DNA from: Herbidospora yilanensis
Lineage (GTDB): Bacteria; Actinomycetota; Actinomycetes; Streptosporangiales; Streptosporangiaceae
Length of the DNA: 64,000 nt
Assembly (NCBI RefSeq): GCF_001570565.1
Contig: NZ_BBXE01000015.1
Location: 17,290-81,289, forward strand
Direction of reading: 5' to 3'
Of this stretch, positions 51,174-59,030 are shown piece by piece; position 1 is the first letter of the stretch; every line of letters begins with the position of its first letter. The notes beneath the pieces are model-generated. The model was given only the letters and a program-made list of their open reading frames with translations, searched no databases and was not told the DNA's origin. Both the position numbers and the translations under genes were made by a program.

Positions 51174-52889
51174 ATGTCCGATGGGTTGGCGACCGCGCTG
51201 AAGAGCCTGCGTGCGCAGCTCGGCCGTGACCTGTTCCCGCTCGCCATCGGGAACGTCGAGGCCGACCGGCACGCCCAGAAGGAGCTGGCCGGGCAACTCG
51301 ACGACTACCTCATCCCGCGCCTGGCCGCCATCGACGCGCCCCTGCTGGCCGTCGTCGGCGGCTCCACCGGGGCCGGCAAGTCGACCCTGGTCAACTCCCT
51401 CGTCCAGGACGACGTCACCGCGCCGGGCGTGCTCCGCCCGACGACGCTGGCCCCTACCCTGGTCGCCAGCCCGGCCGACGTGCCGTGGTTCACCTCGGCG
51501 AACGTGCTGCCCGGCCTGCCCCGCTCGACCGGCGACGGCCAGCCCGGCACCCTCAAGATCGTCATGTCTCCGCAGGTCAAGCCGGGTCTGGCCCTCCTCG
51601 ACGCCCCCGACATCGACTCGGTGGTCACCGCCAACCGCGAGCTCGCCGCCCAACTGCTGGCCGCCGCCGACCTGTGGTTGTTCGTCACGACCGCCAGCCG
51701 GTACGCCGACGAGGTCCCCTGGGGCTTCCTGCGCATCGCCGGCGAACGCAGCACCGCCATGGCGGTGATCCTCCAGAGGGTGCCCGACGAGGCCCGCGTG
51801 CCGGTCGCCGCCGACCTGCGCCGCCTGCTCAAGGAGAACGGCCTGGCGGGCACCCCGCTGTTCGAGGTGCCCGAACTGCCGCTGCCGAGCGAACGCGCCC
51901 GGCTGCCCGAGATGGCGGTCCGGCCGATCAAGAAGTGGCTCGACGGCCTGTCGGCCGACCACGAGGCCCGCGCCGACGTGGTCCGCCGGACCCTGTCGGG
52001 GGCGCTCGACAGCCTGGCCGTGCGGGTGCCCGCCCTCGCCGAGGCGGCCGACCGGCAGTTGCTCGGCGCCAACGAGCTGCGCGGCCTGGTCGAAAAGGGC
52101 TACGACGTCGGCATGGCCGACTTCGACGAGGCCATGCGCGACGGCACCCTGCTGCGCGGCGAGGTGCTGAACCGCTGGCAGGACTTCATCGGCACCGGCG
52201 ACCTCATGCGCTCCCTGGAGACCCGCGTCGGCTGGTTGCGCGACACGATCGTCGCCGCCTTCACCGGCCGCCCGGCCCCCGACAAACGGCTCAGGGTGGC
52301 CCTGGAGAGCGGCGTCGAGTCGCTGATCCGGGCCACCGCCGACGGGTCGGCCGAACGCTCCGTGGACGCGTGGCTGTCCACACCACAGGGGCGTGACCTG
52401 CTGGAACGTACCGGAATCGAAACCGCGGGGAAGCTCGGCCGGGTCTCCGCCGACCTGCCGCCGAAGGCCGCCAAGGCGGTCCGCGACTGGCAGGGCTACG
52501 TGCTCGACCTCGTCCGCGACGAGGGCGCCGACAAACGCAGCATGGCCAGGGCGGCCTCGTTCGGGGTGAACGGCCTGGGCCTGCTGATCATGCTGACGGT
52601 GTTCGCGTCCACGGGCGGCCTGACCGGCATCGAGGTCGGCGTCGCCGGGGGCACCACGGTCCTCAGCCAGAAACTCCTGGAGGCGGTCTTCGGCGACCAG
52701 GCCGTCCGACGCCTCACCGACGCGGCCCGCGCCGACCTCCACACGCGGGTCAGGGATCTGTTCGACGAGGAGGCCGGGCGCTTCTACACCCTGCTCGAAG
52801 GCATGGAGTCCACCGACACCCACGCCCTGCGCGCCGCCGCCGACGCCGTCGAACAGCGCAAGAGCGACATCCCGGGCGGTGTCGCGTGA
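51174..52889 (+). CDS. Dynamin-like GTPase, DynA-like
   Basis: 571 residues. G1 (P-loop) is VVGGSTGAGKSTLVNSL, G3 is LALLDAPDIDS, and a G4-like region follows in VILQRVPDEA. A long helical middle (about 250-450) precedes a hydrophobic pair around MLTVFASTGGLTGIEVGVAG (about 475-505) and a helical tail. This fits the dynamin-like protein DynA that acts with DynB at sporulation septa in Streptomyces. That role is family knowledge. The GTG of the next gene overlaps its stop. The identification as the DynA-type member rests on order and architecture. Confidence 0.82.
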   Translation: MSDGLATALKSLRAQLGRDLFPLAIGNVEADRHAQKELAGQLDDYLIPRLAAIDAPLLAVVGGSTGAGKSTLVNSLVQDDVTAPGVLRPTTLAPTLVASPADVPWFTSANVLPGLPRSTGDGQPGTLKIVMSPQVKPGLALLDAPDIDSVVTANRELAAQLLAAADLWLFVTTASRYADEVPWGFLRIAGERSTAMAVILQRVPDEARVPVAADLRRLLKENGLAGTPLFEVPELPLPSERARLPEMAVRPIKKWLDGLSADHEARADVVRRTLSGALDSLAVRVPALAEAADRQLLGANELRGLVEKGYDVGMADFDEAMRDGTLLRGEVLNRWQDFIGTGDLMRSLETRVGWLRDTIVAAFTGRPAPDKRLRVALESGVESLIRATADGSAERSVDAWLSTPQGRDLLERTGIETAGKLGRVSADLPPKAAKAVRDWQGYVLDLVRDEGADKRSMARAASFGVNGLGLLIMLTVFASTGGLTGIEVGVAGGTTVLSQKLLEAVFGDQAVRRLTDAARADLHTRVRDLFDEEAGRFYTLLEGMESTDTHALRAAADAVEQRKSDIPGGVA

Positions 52890-54472
52890 AGCTCCTGCGG
52901 CGCCGCTCGCACATCTCCCTGGACGACCGCCTCAAGGCCCTCGGCGCCGCCGCCGACCTGGCCGAGGGCAGGGTCGCCAGGGAGCCGGTCGACCACGCGC
53001 GAGTCGTCGTCGCCAGAGCCGGCGCCCGCGCGGGCCTCTCGGTCGACCACACGGTCGTCGCCCTGGCCGGGGCCACCGGCAGCGGCAAGTCGTCGTTGTT
53101 CAACGTGCTCGCCGGCGGCGACGTCGCCACGGTCGGGGTGACCCGCCCGACCACCTCGAAGGCCCAGGGAGCCCTGTGGTCTCCGGAGGGCTCGGGCCCC
53201 CTGCTCGACTGGCTCGACGTGCCCACCCGGCACGTCGTGCACTCCGACGACCTGCCCGGCCTGATCCTGCTCGACCTGCCCGACCACGACAGCATCGAGC
53301 TCTCCCACCGCCTGGAGGTCGACCGCCTGGTCGCCGTCGTCGACCAGCTCGTCTGGGTCATGGACCCCCAGAAGTACGCCGACGCCGCCATCCACGAGCG
53401 CTACCTGCGCCCGCTGGCCAGGCACGCCGACGTGACCATGGTCGTCCTGAACCAGGTCGACCGCCTGCCTCCCGGCGCCGTCCGCCGCTGCCTCGACGAC
53501 CTGCGCCGCCTGCTGGCCGAAGACGGCCTGCGCGACGTGCCGATCCTGCCCGTCTCGACGGTGACCGGAGAGGGCGTACAAGAACTGAGAGACCTGCTCA
53601 CCGAACTGGTCACCCGCCGCCACGCGTGGTCGGCGCGGCTGGAGGCCGACAGCGCAGGAGCCGCCGACCACCTGATCGCCGCCTCCGGCGGCCTGCCGAA
53701 GTCGGACCCGCGCGTGCCCGACCACGACGCCCTCGACGAAGCCCTGGCCGAAGCGGCCGGAGTCCCGTTGGTGGTCCGGGCGGTGGCGAAGGCCCACCGG
53801 CACCGCGCGGTCGCCGCGATGGGCTGGCCGGTCACCCGCTGGCTCCGCCGCTTCCGCCCCGACCCTCTGCGCCGCCTCCACCTGCACCGCCCCACGACCG
53901 GCCGCACCTCCCTGCCGCAGGCGTCGGCCGTGCAGACCTCGCAGATGGACTCGGCCGTCAGAGCGGTCGGCCTGGAAGCGGCCGAAGGAGTCCCGGAGCC
54001 CTGGGCGGCCGCGATCCGCCGCTCGGCCCGCGAACACCACGACACCCTGGCCGACGCCCTCGACCAGGCGGTCGCCGGCAGCGACCTCGGCATGGAACGC
54101 CGCCCCCTGTGGTGGCGCGCCGTCAACGCCCTCCAATGGCTGCTGTTCGTGACCCTGCTGGCCGGGCTCGGCTGGCTGGTGGTCCTGTACGTGCTGGGCT
54201 TCCTGCGCCTGCCCAGCCTCTACACGCCGACCGCCGGGGACGTGCCCTGGCCGACGACGCTGCTGGCCGGAGCGGCGGTGCTCGGGGTGGTGGTGGCCCT
54301 GCTGACGCGGGGCCTGGCCTGGATCGGCAGCCGCAGGAAGGCCCGGAAGTCGGCCAGGGTCCTGCGCCAGAACATCTCCGGCGTGGCCGACCGGATGATC
54401 ATCACGCCGATCGAACACGAACAGATCCGCTACAGGACCTTCGTCAAGCAGGCCAAGACGGCGAGCAGCTAA
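52886..54472 (+). CDS. Dynamin-like GTPase, DynB-like
   Basis: 528 residues. G1 is LAGATGSGKSSLFNVL, G2 Thr in TRPTTSK, G3 LLDLPDHDSIEL and G4 VVLNQVDRLP. Two membrane helices near the end (WLLFVTLLAGLGWLVVLYVLG and TLLAGAAVLGVVVALLT) form a hairpin, with a short cytoplasmic tail. This is the architecture of DynB-like bacterial dynamins. It overlaps the DynA-like stop by 4 bases, so the pair is translationally coupled and presumably assembles together on the membrane. An AT-rich palindrome lies just after the stop. Confidence 0.83.
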   Translation: MKLLRRRSHISLDDRLKALGAAADLAEGRVAREPVDHARVVVARAGARAGLSVDHTVVALAGATGSGKSSLFNVLAGGDVATVGVTRPTTSKAQGALWSPEGSGPLLDWLDVPTRHVVHSDDLPGLILLDLPDHDSIELSHRLEVDRLVAVVDQLVWVMDPQKYADAAIHERYLRPLARHADVTMVVLNQVDRLPPGAVRRCLDDLRRLLAEDGLRDVPILPVSTVTGEGVQELRDLLTELVTRRHAWSARLEADSAGAADHLIAASGGLPKSDPRVPDHDALDEALAEAAGVPLVVRAVAKAHRHRAVAAMGWPVTRWLRRFRPDPLRRLHLHRPTTGRTSLPQASAVQTSQMDSAVRAVGLEAAEGVPEPWAAAIRRSAREHHDTLADALDQAVAGSDLGMERRPLWWRAVNALQWLLFVTLLAGLGWLVVLYVLGFLRLPSLYTPTAGDVPWPTTLLAGAAVLGVVVALLTRGLAWIGSRRKARKSARVLRQNISGVADRMIITPIEHEQIRYRTFVKQAKTASS

Positions 54473-54483
54473 TTCTGGCGAAG

Positions 54484-54505
54484 TTAGCAGCTAATTAGCT
54501 GCTAA
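54484..54505. repeat. Perfect 22-base AT-rich palindrome between convergent genes
   Basis: Two 11-base arms (TTAGCAGCTAA and its complement TTAGCTGCTAA) meet with no spacer. Related copies of AGCAGCTAATTCTG and CAGAATTAGCAGCT flank it, the left one reaching into the dynB-like stop codon and the right one ending at the SPFH gene stop. It is the only AT-rich island nearby. It may act as a bidirectional terminator hairpin without U-tract or as a binding site. Confidence 0.7.
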
Positions 54506-54523
54506 TCAGAGCAGAATTAGCAG

Positions 54524-55591
54524 CTAGGCGCGGTCTCGTGACCGGTCGAGGTCGCTCAGCGGGTCGGGGATCGCCTGGCCGCGCTCGATCGACCTCGGCA
54601 CCGAATCGGCCTCCGCCTCCGCCTTGGCCTCGGCCGCCGCGGCCTCCGCCTCGCGGACCGCCTCAGAACCGGCCGGCCGGTCGCGGTCCGGCTGTTCGCG
54701 GGTGGCCGCCGACTGCGGCAGCGCCTCGGTGAACGCCTTCGAGACGCCCTGGAGCGCCGACGTCACCTCCGACGGGATCACCCAGAACGTGTTCCCCGGG
54801 CCGGACGCGAGCTGCGGCAACATCTGGAGGTACTGGTAGGCCAGCAGCTTCGGGTCGGGGTCGTTGCGGTGCACGGCCTGGAAGACCTCGTCGATCGCCT
54901 GGGACTGGCCCTCGGCCCTGAGGATCTGGCTGGTGCGTTCACCCTCGGCGCGCAGGATGGCGCTCTGCTTCTCACCTTCGGCCGTGAGGATCTGCGACTG
55001 CCGGAGGCCCTCGGCCGTCAGGATGGCGGCACGCTTGTCGCGTTCGGCGCGCATCTGCTTCTCCATCGCCTCCTTGATGGTCCTGGGAGGATCGATGGCC
55101 TTGATCTCCACCCGGTTGACCCGGATGCCCCACTTGCCGGTCGCCTCGTCGAGCACGCCCCGCAGTTGGCTGTTGATGATGTCTCTGCTGGTCAGCGTCT
55201 TCTCCAGGTCCATGCCGCCGACGACGTTGCGCAGCGTCGTTACGGTGAGCTGCTCGACGCCCTGGATGAAGTTCGCGATCTCGTACGCCGCGGCCCTCGG
55301 GTCGGTCACCTGGAAGTACAGGACCGTGTCGATGTCGACGACCAGGTTGTCTTCGGTGATCACGGGCTGCGGCTTGAAGCTGACGACCTGTTCGCGCAGG
55401 TCGATCAGCGGGCGCACCCGGTCGATGTAGGGGATCACGAAGTTCAGGCCGGGGTCGAGGGTACGGCTGTAGCGGCCCAGGCGCTCGACGTTGGCGGCGC
55501 GCGCCTGAGGCACGATCCGCACCGTTCTGAAGACGGTGACGACCGCGAACATCGCGACCAGGATCAGGATGACGAGCAGGGCGACTTCCAT
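54524..55591 (-). CDS. SPFH/Band 7 (prohibitin/flotillin-like) membrane protein
   Basis: 355 residues from ATG 55591, which is preferred over GTG 55597 because GGGAG lies 5 bases upstream. An N-terminal helix (VALLVILILVAMFAVVTVF) anchors the SPFH domain (RTVRIVPQARAANVERLGRY to IKAIDPPRTIKEAME), followed by a coiled coil of AEG repeats (ILTAEGLRQSQILTAEGEKQ, AILRAEGERTSQILRAEGQS) and an acidic Ala-rich tail (EAEAAAAEAKAEAEADS). This is the QmcA/stomatin-like subfamily that scaffolds membrane microdomains and interacts with membrane proteases. It is paired with the upstream NfeD gene, which is its usual partner. Confidence 0.93.
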   Translation of the reverse strand: MEVALLVILILVAMFAVVTVFRTVRIVPQARAANVERLGRYSRTLDPGLNFVIPYIDRVRPLIDLREQVVSFKPQPVITEDNLVVDIDTVLYFQVTDPRAAAYEIANFIQGVEQLTVTTLRNVVGGMDLEKTLTSRDIINSQLRGVLDEATGKWGIRVNRVEIKAIDPPRTIKEAMEKQMRAERDKRAAILTAEGLRQSQILTAEGEKQSAILRAEGERTSQILRAEGQSQAIDEVFQAVHRNDPDPKLLAYQYLQMLPQLASGPGNTFWVIPSEVTSALQGVSKAFTEALPQSAATREQPDRDRPAGSEAVREAEAAAAEAKAEAEADSVPRSIERGQAIPDPLSDLDRSRDRA

Positions 55592-55593
55592 GA

Positions 55594-56025
55594 TCACTCC
55601 CGTGGATACACGAGCGCTGTGGCGCCCTCGATCTCGAACACGTCGACGGTGGCGCCCACCGGGATGACGAGGGTCTCGTCATAGGCGCGGGCCGACCATT
55701 CCTCGCCGCCGATCTTGACCCGGCCGCCTCGGCCGGTGACCTCGTGGGTCACGTAGGCCGATTTGCCGACCAGTGCCGAGACGCCGAACTTCTGGGCGGG
55801 CGCCTGCTGTAGGTGCCGCATCGCCAGGGGGCGCAGGCCGAGCAGGCCGCCGCCGGACGCCAGGACGAACACGAGCAGTTGGAGGCCGGGCGGCAGCCCG
55901 ATCACGGCCACGCCCGCCGTCAGCAGGGCCGCGACCGAGATGATCCCCATGGCGGCGGTGAGCGTGAAGAGCTCGGCCACTCCCAGGGCCGCCGCCAGGA
56001 TCAGCCACACGATCCACGAGTCCAT
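55594..56025 (-). CDS. NfeD-like protein
   Basis: 143 residues. Two or three N-terminal helices (WIVWLILAAALGVAELFTL, MGIISVAALLTAGVAVIGL, LLVFVLASGGGLLGL) are followed by a C-terminal OB-fold (VGKSAYVTHEVTGRGGRVKIGGEEWSARAYDE in parts, ending VIPVGATVDVFEIEGATALVYPRE). NfeD proteins form a complex with SPFH proteins. The stop overlaps the alternative SPFH GTG in TGA/GTGA. A CCCTATCGATAGGG dyad sits at its promoter. Confidence 0.92.
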   Translation of the reverse strand: MDSWIVWLILAAALGVAELFTLTAAMGIISVAALLTAGVAVIGLPPGLQLLVFVLASGGGLLGLRPLAMRHLQQAPAQKFGVSALVGKSAYVTHEVTGRGGRVKIGGEEWSARAYDETLVIPVGATVDVFEIEGATALVYPRE

Positions 56026-56032
56026 TGCACCG

Positions 56033-56046
56033 CCCTATCGATAGGG
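56033..56046 (-). promoter_or_regulatory. Palindrome CCCTATCGATAGGG at the NfeD-SPFH promoter
   Basis: A perfect 14-base dyad ends 7 bases upstream of the NfeD ATG. TTGATA upstream and the ATAGGG part of the dyad, spaced 17 bases, can serve as -35 and -10, so a protein bound to the dyad would exclude polymerase. Confidence 0.5.
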
Positions 56047-56069
56047 GGTTCCTAATATCAACCTACCCG

Positions 56070-57182
56070 TCAGGAGACGAGTGCGCTGCCCGCCTTCCAT
56101 GCGTTCCAGGCGAGTTGCCAGAATCCCCATCCGTTGGCCGGTTCGAGTGGTCTGTCGGTTCCGACGATCACCACCGGGTCGCCGCGCAGCGAGTTGTCGA
56201 AGAACCACTTCGCCTGGTCCGGCCGGGCGTTCACGCAGCCGTGGCTGACGTTCAGGCGGCCCTGCGCCCACGTGTTGTCCTTGGCGTGGACGTATTCGCC
56301 GCTGTTGGAGATGCGGACGGCGTGGTCGATCATCAGGTCGTAGTATTCGGGGTCGCCCGGTTTGCGGCGCGGGGAGACCATGCGGACCTTCTCCTTCTTC
56401 TCCATCGTCAGATGGACGCCACTCGTTGTGGTGTATTCCCTGGTCGTGGCCATGCCGGCGCTGATCGCCATCTCCTGGGCGAGCAGGCCGTCGCGGTGGA
56501 CGGTCATGCGGTGGGTGGCCGTGTCGATGTGACTGCTCATGTTGCGGCCGACGACGAAGGTGGCGGAGGGGTCGGTGGTGCCGTACACGCCGGGGGCGAA
56601 GCGCAGGCCCGTCAGGTGGGCGGTGAACCGGACCCGTGTGCCGGGTTGCCAGTAGTAGCGGGGGCGCCAGACGGCCTGTGTGTCGGAGAACCAGTGCCAG
56701 CCGCCCTCGACCGGGCGGTCGGGGACGACCTCGAAGGCGCGCTCGACCACCGCGCGGTCGGGGACGGGGACCTTGAACTCGACCACGATCGGCATGCCGA
56801 CGCCGACCGTCTCGCCCGGGAGCGGGTCGACCTTGGGCGGGGTGGCGGGGGTGGCCGTGAGGGTGCGGAACCGGCCGCTGACGCGGCGGTCGGTGGTGAC
56901 GGCGGTGACGAGGTGGTCGGTGCCGGGGCGCAGCGACCACGAGGAGCGCCATTCGGTGCGCGTCCGGTCGTAGCGGCCGGGGACGGGGTGGCCGGCCGCG
57001 GTCACGGTGACCGACTTCAGGGTGCCGCCGAGGGCTCTGATCGTCAGCCCTCGGTCGGGGACCGCCCTCTTCTCGCCCAGGGCGGGGGAGATCGCGACGC
57101 CGATGGGAGTCAGGGCGGTCACGGGTGAGCAACCGAGAAGGGTGATGAGGGCCGTGAGCAGGCAGAAGAGGCGCGGCACCAC
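56070..57182 (-). CDS. L,D-transpeptidase lipoprotein (Ig-like + YkuD)
   Basis: 370 residues from GTG. The lipobox LITLLGCS anchors it to the membrane outer face. Ig-like beta domains (about 40-240) precede the YkuD catalytic domain with the signature ISNSGEYVHAKDN and SHGCVNARPDQAKWFFD, in which Cys is the nucleophile and His the base. It makes 3-3 cross-links in peptidoglycan or attaches proteins, as LdtMt2-type enzymes do. The C-terminal Trp-rich end (NGWGFWQLAWNAWKAG) matches the family. It starts 7 bp after the fahA stop, yet function is unrelated to tyrosine catabolism, so the proximity may be only transcriptional. Confidence 0.93.
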   Translation of the reverse strand: MVPRLFCLLTALITLLGCSPVTALTPIGVAISPALGEKRAVPDRGLTIRALGGTLKSVTVTAAGHPVPGRYDRTRTEWRSSWSLRPGTDHLVTAVTTDRRVSGRFRTLTATPATPPKVDPLPGETVGVGMPIVVEFKVPVPDRAVVERAFEVVPDRPVEGGWHWFSDTQAVWRPRYYWQPGTRVRFTAHLTGLRFAPGVYGTTDPSATFVVGRNMSSHIDTATHRMTVHRDGLLAQEMAISAGMATTREYTTTSGVHLTMEKKEKVRMVSPRRKPGDPEYYDLMIDHAVRISNSGEYVHAKDNTWAQGRLNVSHGCVNARPDQAKWFFDNSLRGDPVVIVGTDRPLEPANGWGFWQLAWNAWKAGSALVS

Positions 57183-57189
57183 GCCAACG

Positions 57190-58287
57190 CTACCGAACGG
57201 TAGCGGGCAGGATACGCCCGGTTACCTCCCCGAGGGACAGCCCTGACGGGGTCGTGGCGGTGATGGTGACCGTGTCGCCGTCTTCCAGGAACGATCGGCC
57301 GGTCTTCATCGGCCGGGCGCCGTTCCACGTGAGTTCGATGAGCGAGCCGGGGGCGTCCTCGGCCGAGACGGTGCCGCTGGCGTAGAGGTCGCCGGTGCGC
57401 AGGGCGGCGCCGTTGACGGTCATGTGGGCGAGCATCTGGTCGGGCGTCCAGTACATGTCGCGGTAGGCCGGGGTGGAGACGACCTCGCCGTTCAGCCGCA
57501 CCTCCAGGGCGAGGTCGAGGCCCCATTCGGCGTCGCGCCGCAGGTAGTCGAGGGGTGCCGGGTCCTGTGGGCGGCCTTCGACGCGGGCGTGGTCGAGGGC
57601 GTCGAGCGGGGTCACCCAGGCGGAGATCGACGTGGCGAACGACTTGCCGAGGAAGGGGCCGAGGGGGACGTACTCCCAGGCCTGGATGTCGCGCGCGCTC
57701 CAGTCGTTGACCAGCACGACCCCGAAGACGTGTTCGTCGAACGCGCCCGCAGGCTGACCCAACTCGCTGCCCGTGCCGACGACGAAGCCCACCTCGGCCT
57801 CGATGTCGAGTTTGGCCGACGGGCCGAACGAGGGCCGCTGGCCGCGGGGGCGGCGGATGTCGGTGCCGGAGACGACGACCGTGCCGGCCCGTCCGTGGTA
57901 GCCGACCGGGAGGTGCCGCCAGTTGGGTTTCAGCGGCTCCTCGTCGGGGCGGAACATGCGGCCCAGGTTGGAGGCGTGTTCGAGGGAGGCGTAGAAGTCG
58001 ACGTAGTCGGCGACGTCGATGGGGAGGTGGAGCCGTACCCGATCGAGGGGGATCAGGTGCTCGGCGCCGCGGTCGTCGGCGAGCAGATCCTGGACGCGGC
58101 CCCGGGTGGCCCGCCACGCGCCGCGCCCGCGCGCCATGAACGGGTTGAGGGTCGGTTCGCGGAACACGTCGTCGCCGAGCAGGGGCGCCAGGTCGAGGAC
58201 CTGGTCTCCGAATCGCACGCCCACGCGGGGTCGTCCGCCGTCGACGGAGAACACGCCATAAGGGAGGTTGTCGAGCCCGAAACTCAC
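57190..58287 (-). CDS. fahA: Fumarylacetoacetase
   Basis: 365 residues from GTG 58287. It hydrolyses fumarylacetoacetate to fumarate and acetoacetate, the last step of tyrosine/homogentisate degradation. The N-terminal domain (NLPYGVFSVDGGRPRVGVR) and the C-terminal FAH domain are complete, with DYVDFYASLEHASNLGRMFR, VGYHGRAGTVVVSGTDIRRP, LDIEAEVGFVVG for metal binding, VNDWSARDIQAWEYVPLGPF and KSFATSISAWV. The start overlaps the stop of the unknown gene in GTGA, so they are translationally coupled with hmgA in one operon. Confidence 0.96.
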   Translation of the reverse strand: MSFGLDNLPYGVFSVDGGRPRVGVRFGDQVLDLAPLLGDDVFREPTLNPFMARGRGAWRATRGRVQDLLADDRGAEHLIPLDRVRLHLPIDVADYVDFYASLEHASNLGRMFRPDEEPLKPNWRHLPVGYHGRAGTVVVSGTDIRRPRGQRPSFGPSAKLDIEAEVGFVVGTGSELGQPAGAFDEHVFGVVLVNDWSARDIQAWEYVPLGPFLGKSFATSISAWVTPLDALDHARVEGRPQDPAPLDYLRRDAEWGLDLALEVRLNGEVVSTPAYRDMYWTPDQMLAHMTVNGAALRTGDLYASGTVSAEDAPGSLIELTWNGARPMKTGRSFLEDGDTVTITATTPSGLSLGEVTGRILPATVR

Positions 58288-59030
58288 GCGTCTTCTCCGA
58301 TCAGGCCGAGTTCCCGCAGGTCCTTGAGGGGTTGGGAGGTGCTGCAGGAGCCGTGGGAGACCAGGGTCTCCCGCGTTCTCAGAGCCTCTTCCTTTTTTAC
58401 GGCTACCGCCGCACGCGCCAGACCGTCCGCGTCGATCGACTCCAGGATCGGCAGCGGGTCACCCCCATGGAGAGCGGCGTGGGTGGCGAGCAGCAGGTTG
58501 AGGAACCCGTGCCGCCAGACGCCCAACGCGGGGTCGTAGTGCCTGACGGCGTGGTGCAGCCCGGCGGTGGCCTTGAACGGGATGCTGTTCCGGGCGCAGA
58601 AGGTGATGAACCGGGCGACCTCCTCCGGGGAGGGGAAGGCCTCCCGGGTGAGCCCGCCACACCTGATCTTGAACCCGGCCCCGGTCGAGGGATGCGGATG
58701 CGCGACGGCGTCGAGCCCGTCGAGTTCGTCGGCGGTCACCTCGACGAACAGCCGGGCGCCGGAACGGGGCACGGGCTTGCCGAGCCGCACCTCGATGAGA
58801 TCGACGTCGGGCAGTTCGACCAGCGGGTCGTCGACGATCACCCCGATCCGCTCCGGCCGGGGCGAGGTGATCTCGTGCAGGCGGCTGGCCAGGCAGAGGA
58901 ACCGGTGGGTGAGCACCCCGCTGCCGGCGGCGCGGTCGGCCGCGTGGCGGGCCAGCGCGTCGGCCATCGGCAGTGAGGTGGGCGGGAACAGCCCCGCGTC
59001 GTCGACGAGGGCCGCGAACAGCGGGTTCAC
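58284..59030 (-). CDS. Unknown protein encoded between hmgA and fahA
   Basis: 248 residues from GTG 59030, which overlaps the hmgA TGA in GTGA. Its own TGA overlaps the fahA GTG. The sequence looks like an alpha/beta barrel-type enzyme: NPLFAALVDDAGLFPPTSLP, RIGVIVDDPLVELPDVDLIE, LFVEVTADELDGLDAV, AGFKIRCGGLTREAFPSPEE, VARFITFCARNSIPFKATAG, LHHAVRHYDPALG. The conserved-looking Lys, His, Arg and Cys (FKIRCGG, FKATAGLHHAVRH) could be catalytic. I do not recognise a named family. Its place between homogentisate dioxygenase and fumarylacetoacetase, where maleylacetoacetate isomerase is needed, makes a role in that pathway likely. This is inference from context. Confidence 0.85.
   Translation of the reverse strand: MNPLFAALVDDAGLFPPTSLPMADALARHAADRAAGSGVLTHRFLCLASRLHEITSPRPERIGVIVDDPLVELPDVDLIEVRLGKPVPRSGARLFVEVTADELDGLDAVAHPHPSTGAGFKIRCGGLTREAFPSPEEVARFITFCARNSIPFKATAGLHHAVRHYDPALGVWRHGFLNLLLATHAALHGGDPLPILESIDADGLARAAVAVKKEEALRTRETLVSHGSCSTSQPLKDLRELGLIGEDA

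Noticed and set aside
54484..54505. Intrinsic terminator at the AT-rich palindrome
   Set aside because: The dyad has no spacer loop and no U-tract. It is reported as a repeat with uncertain function.
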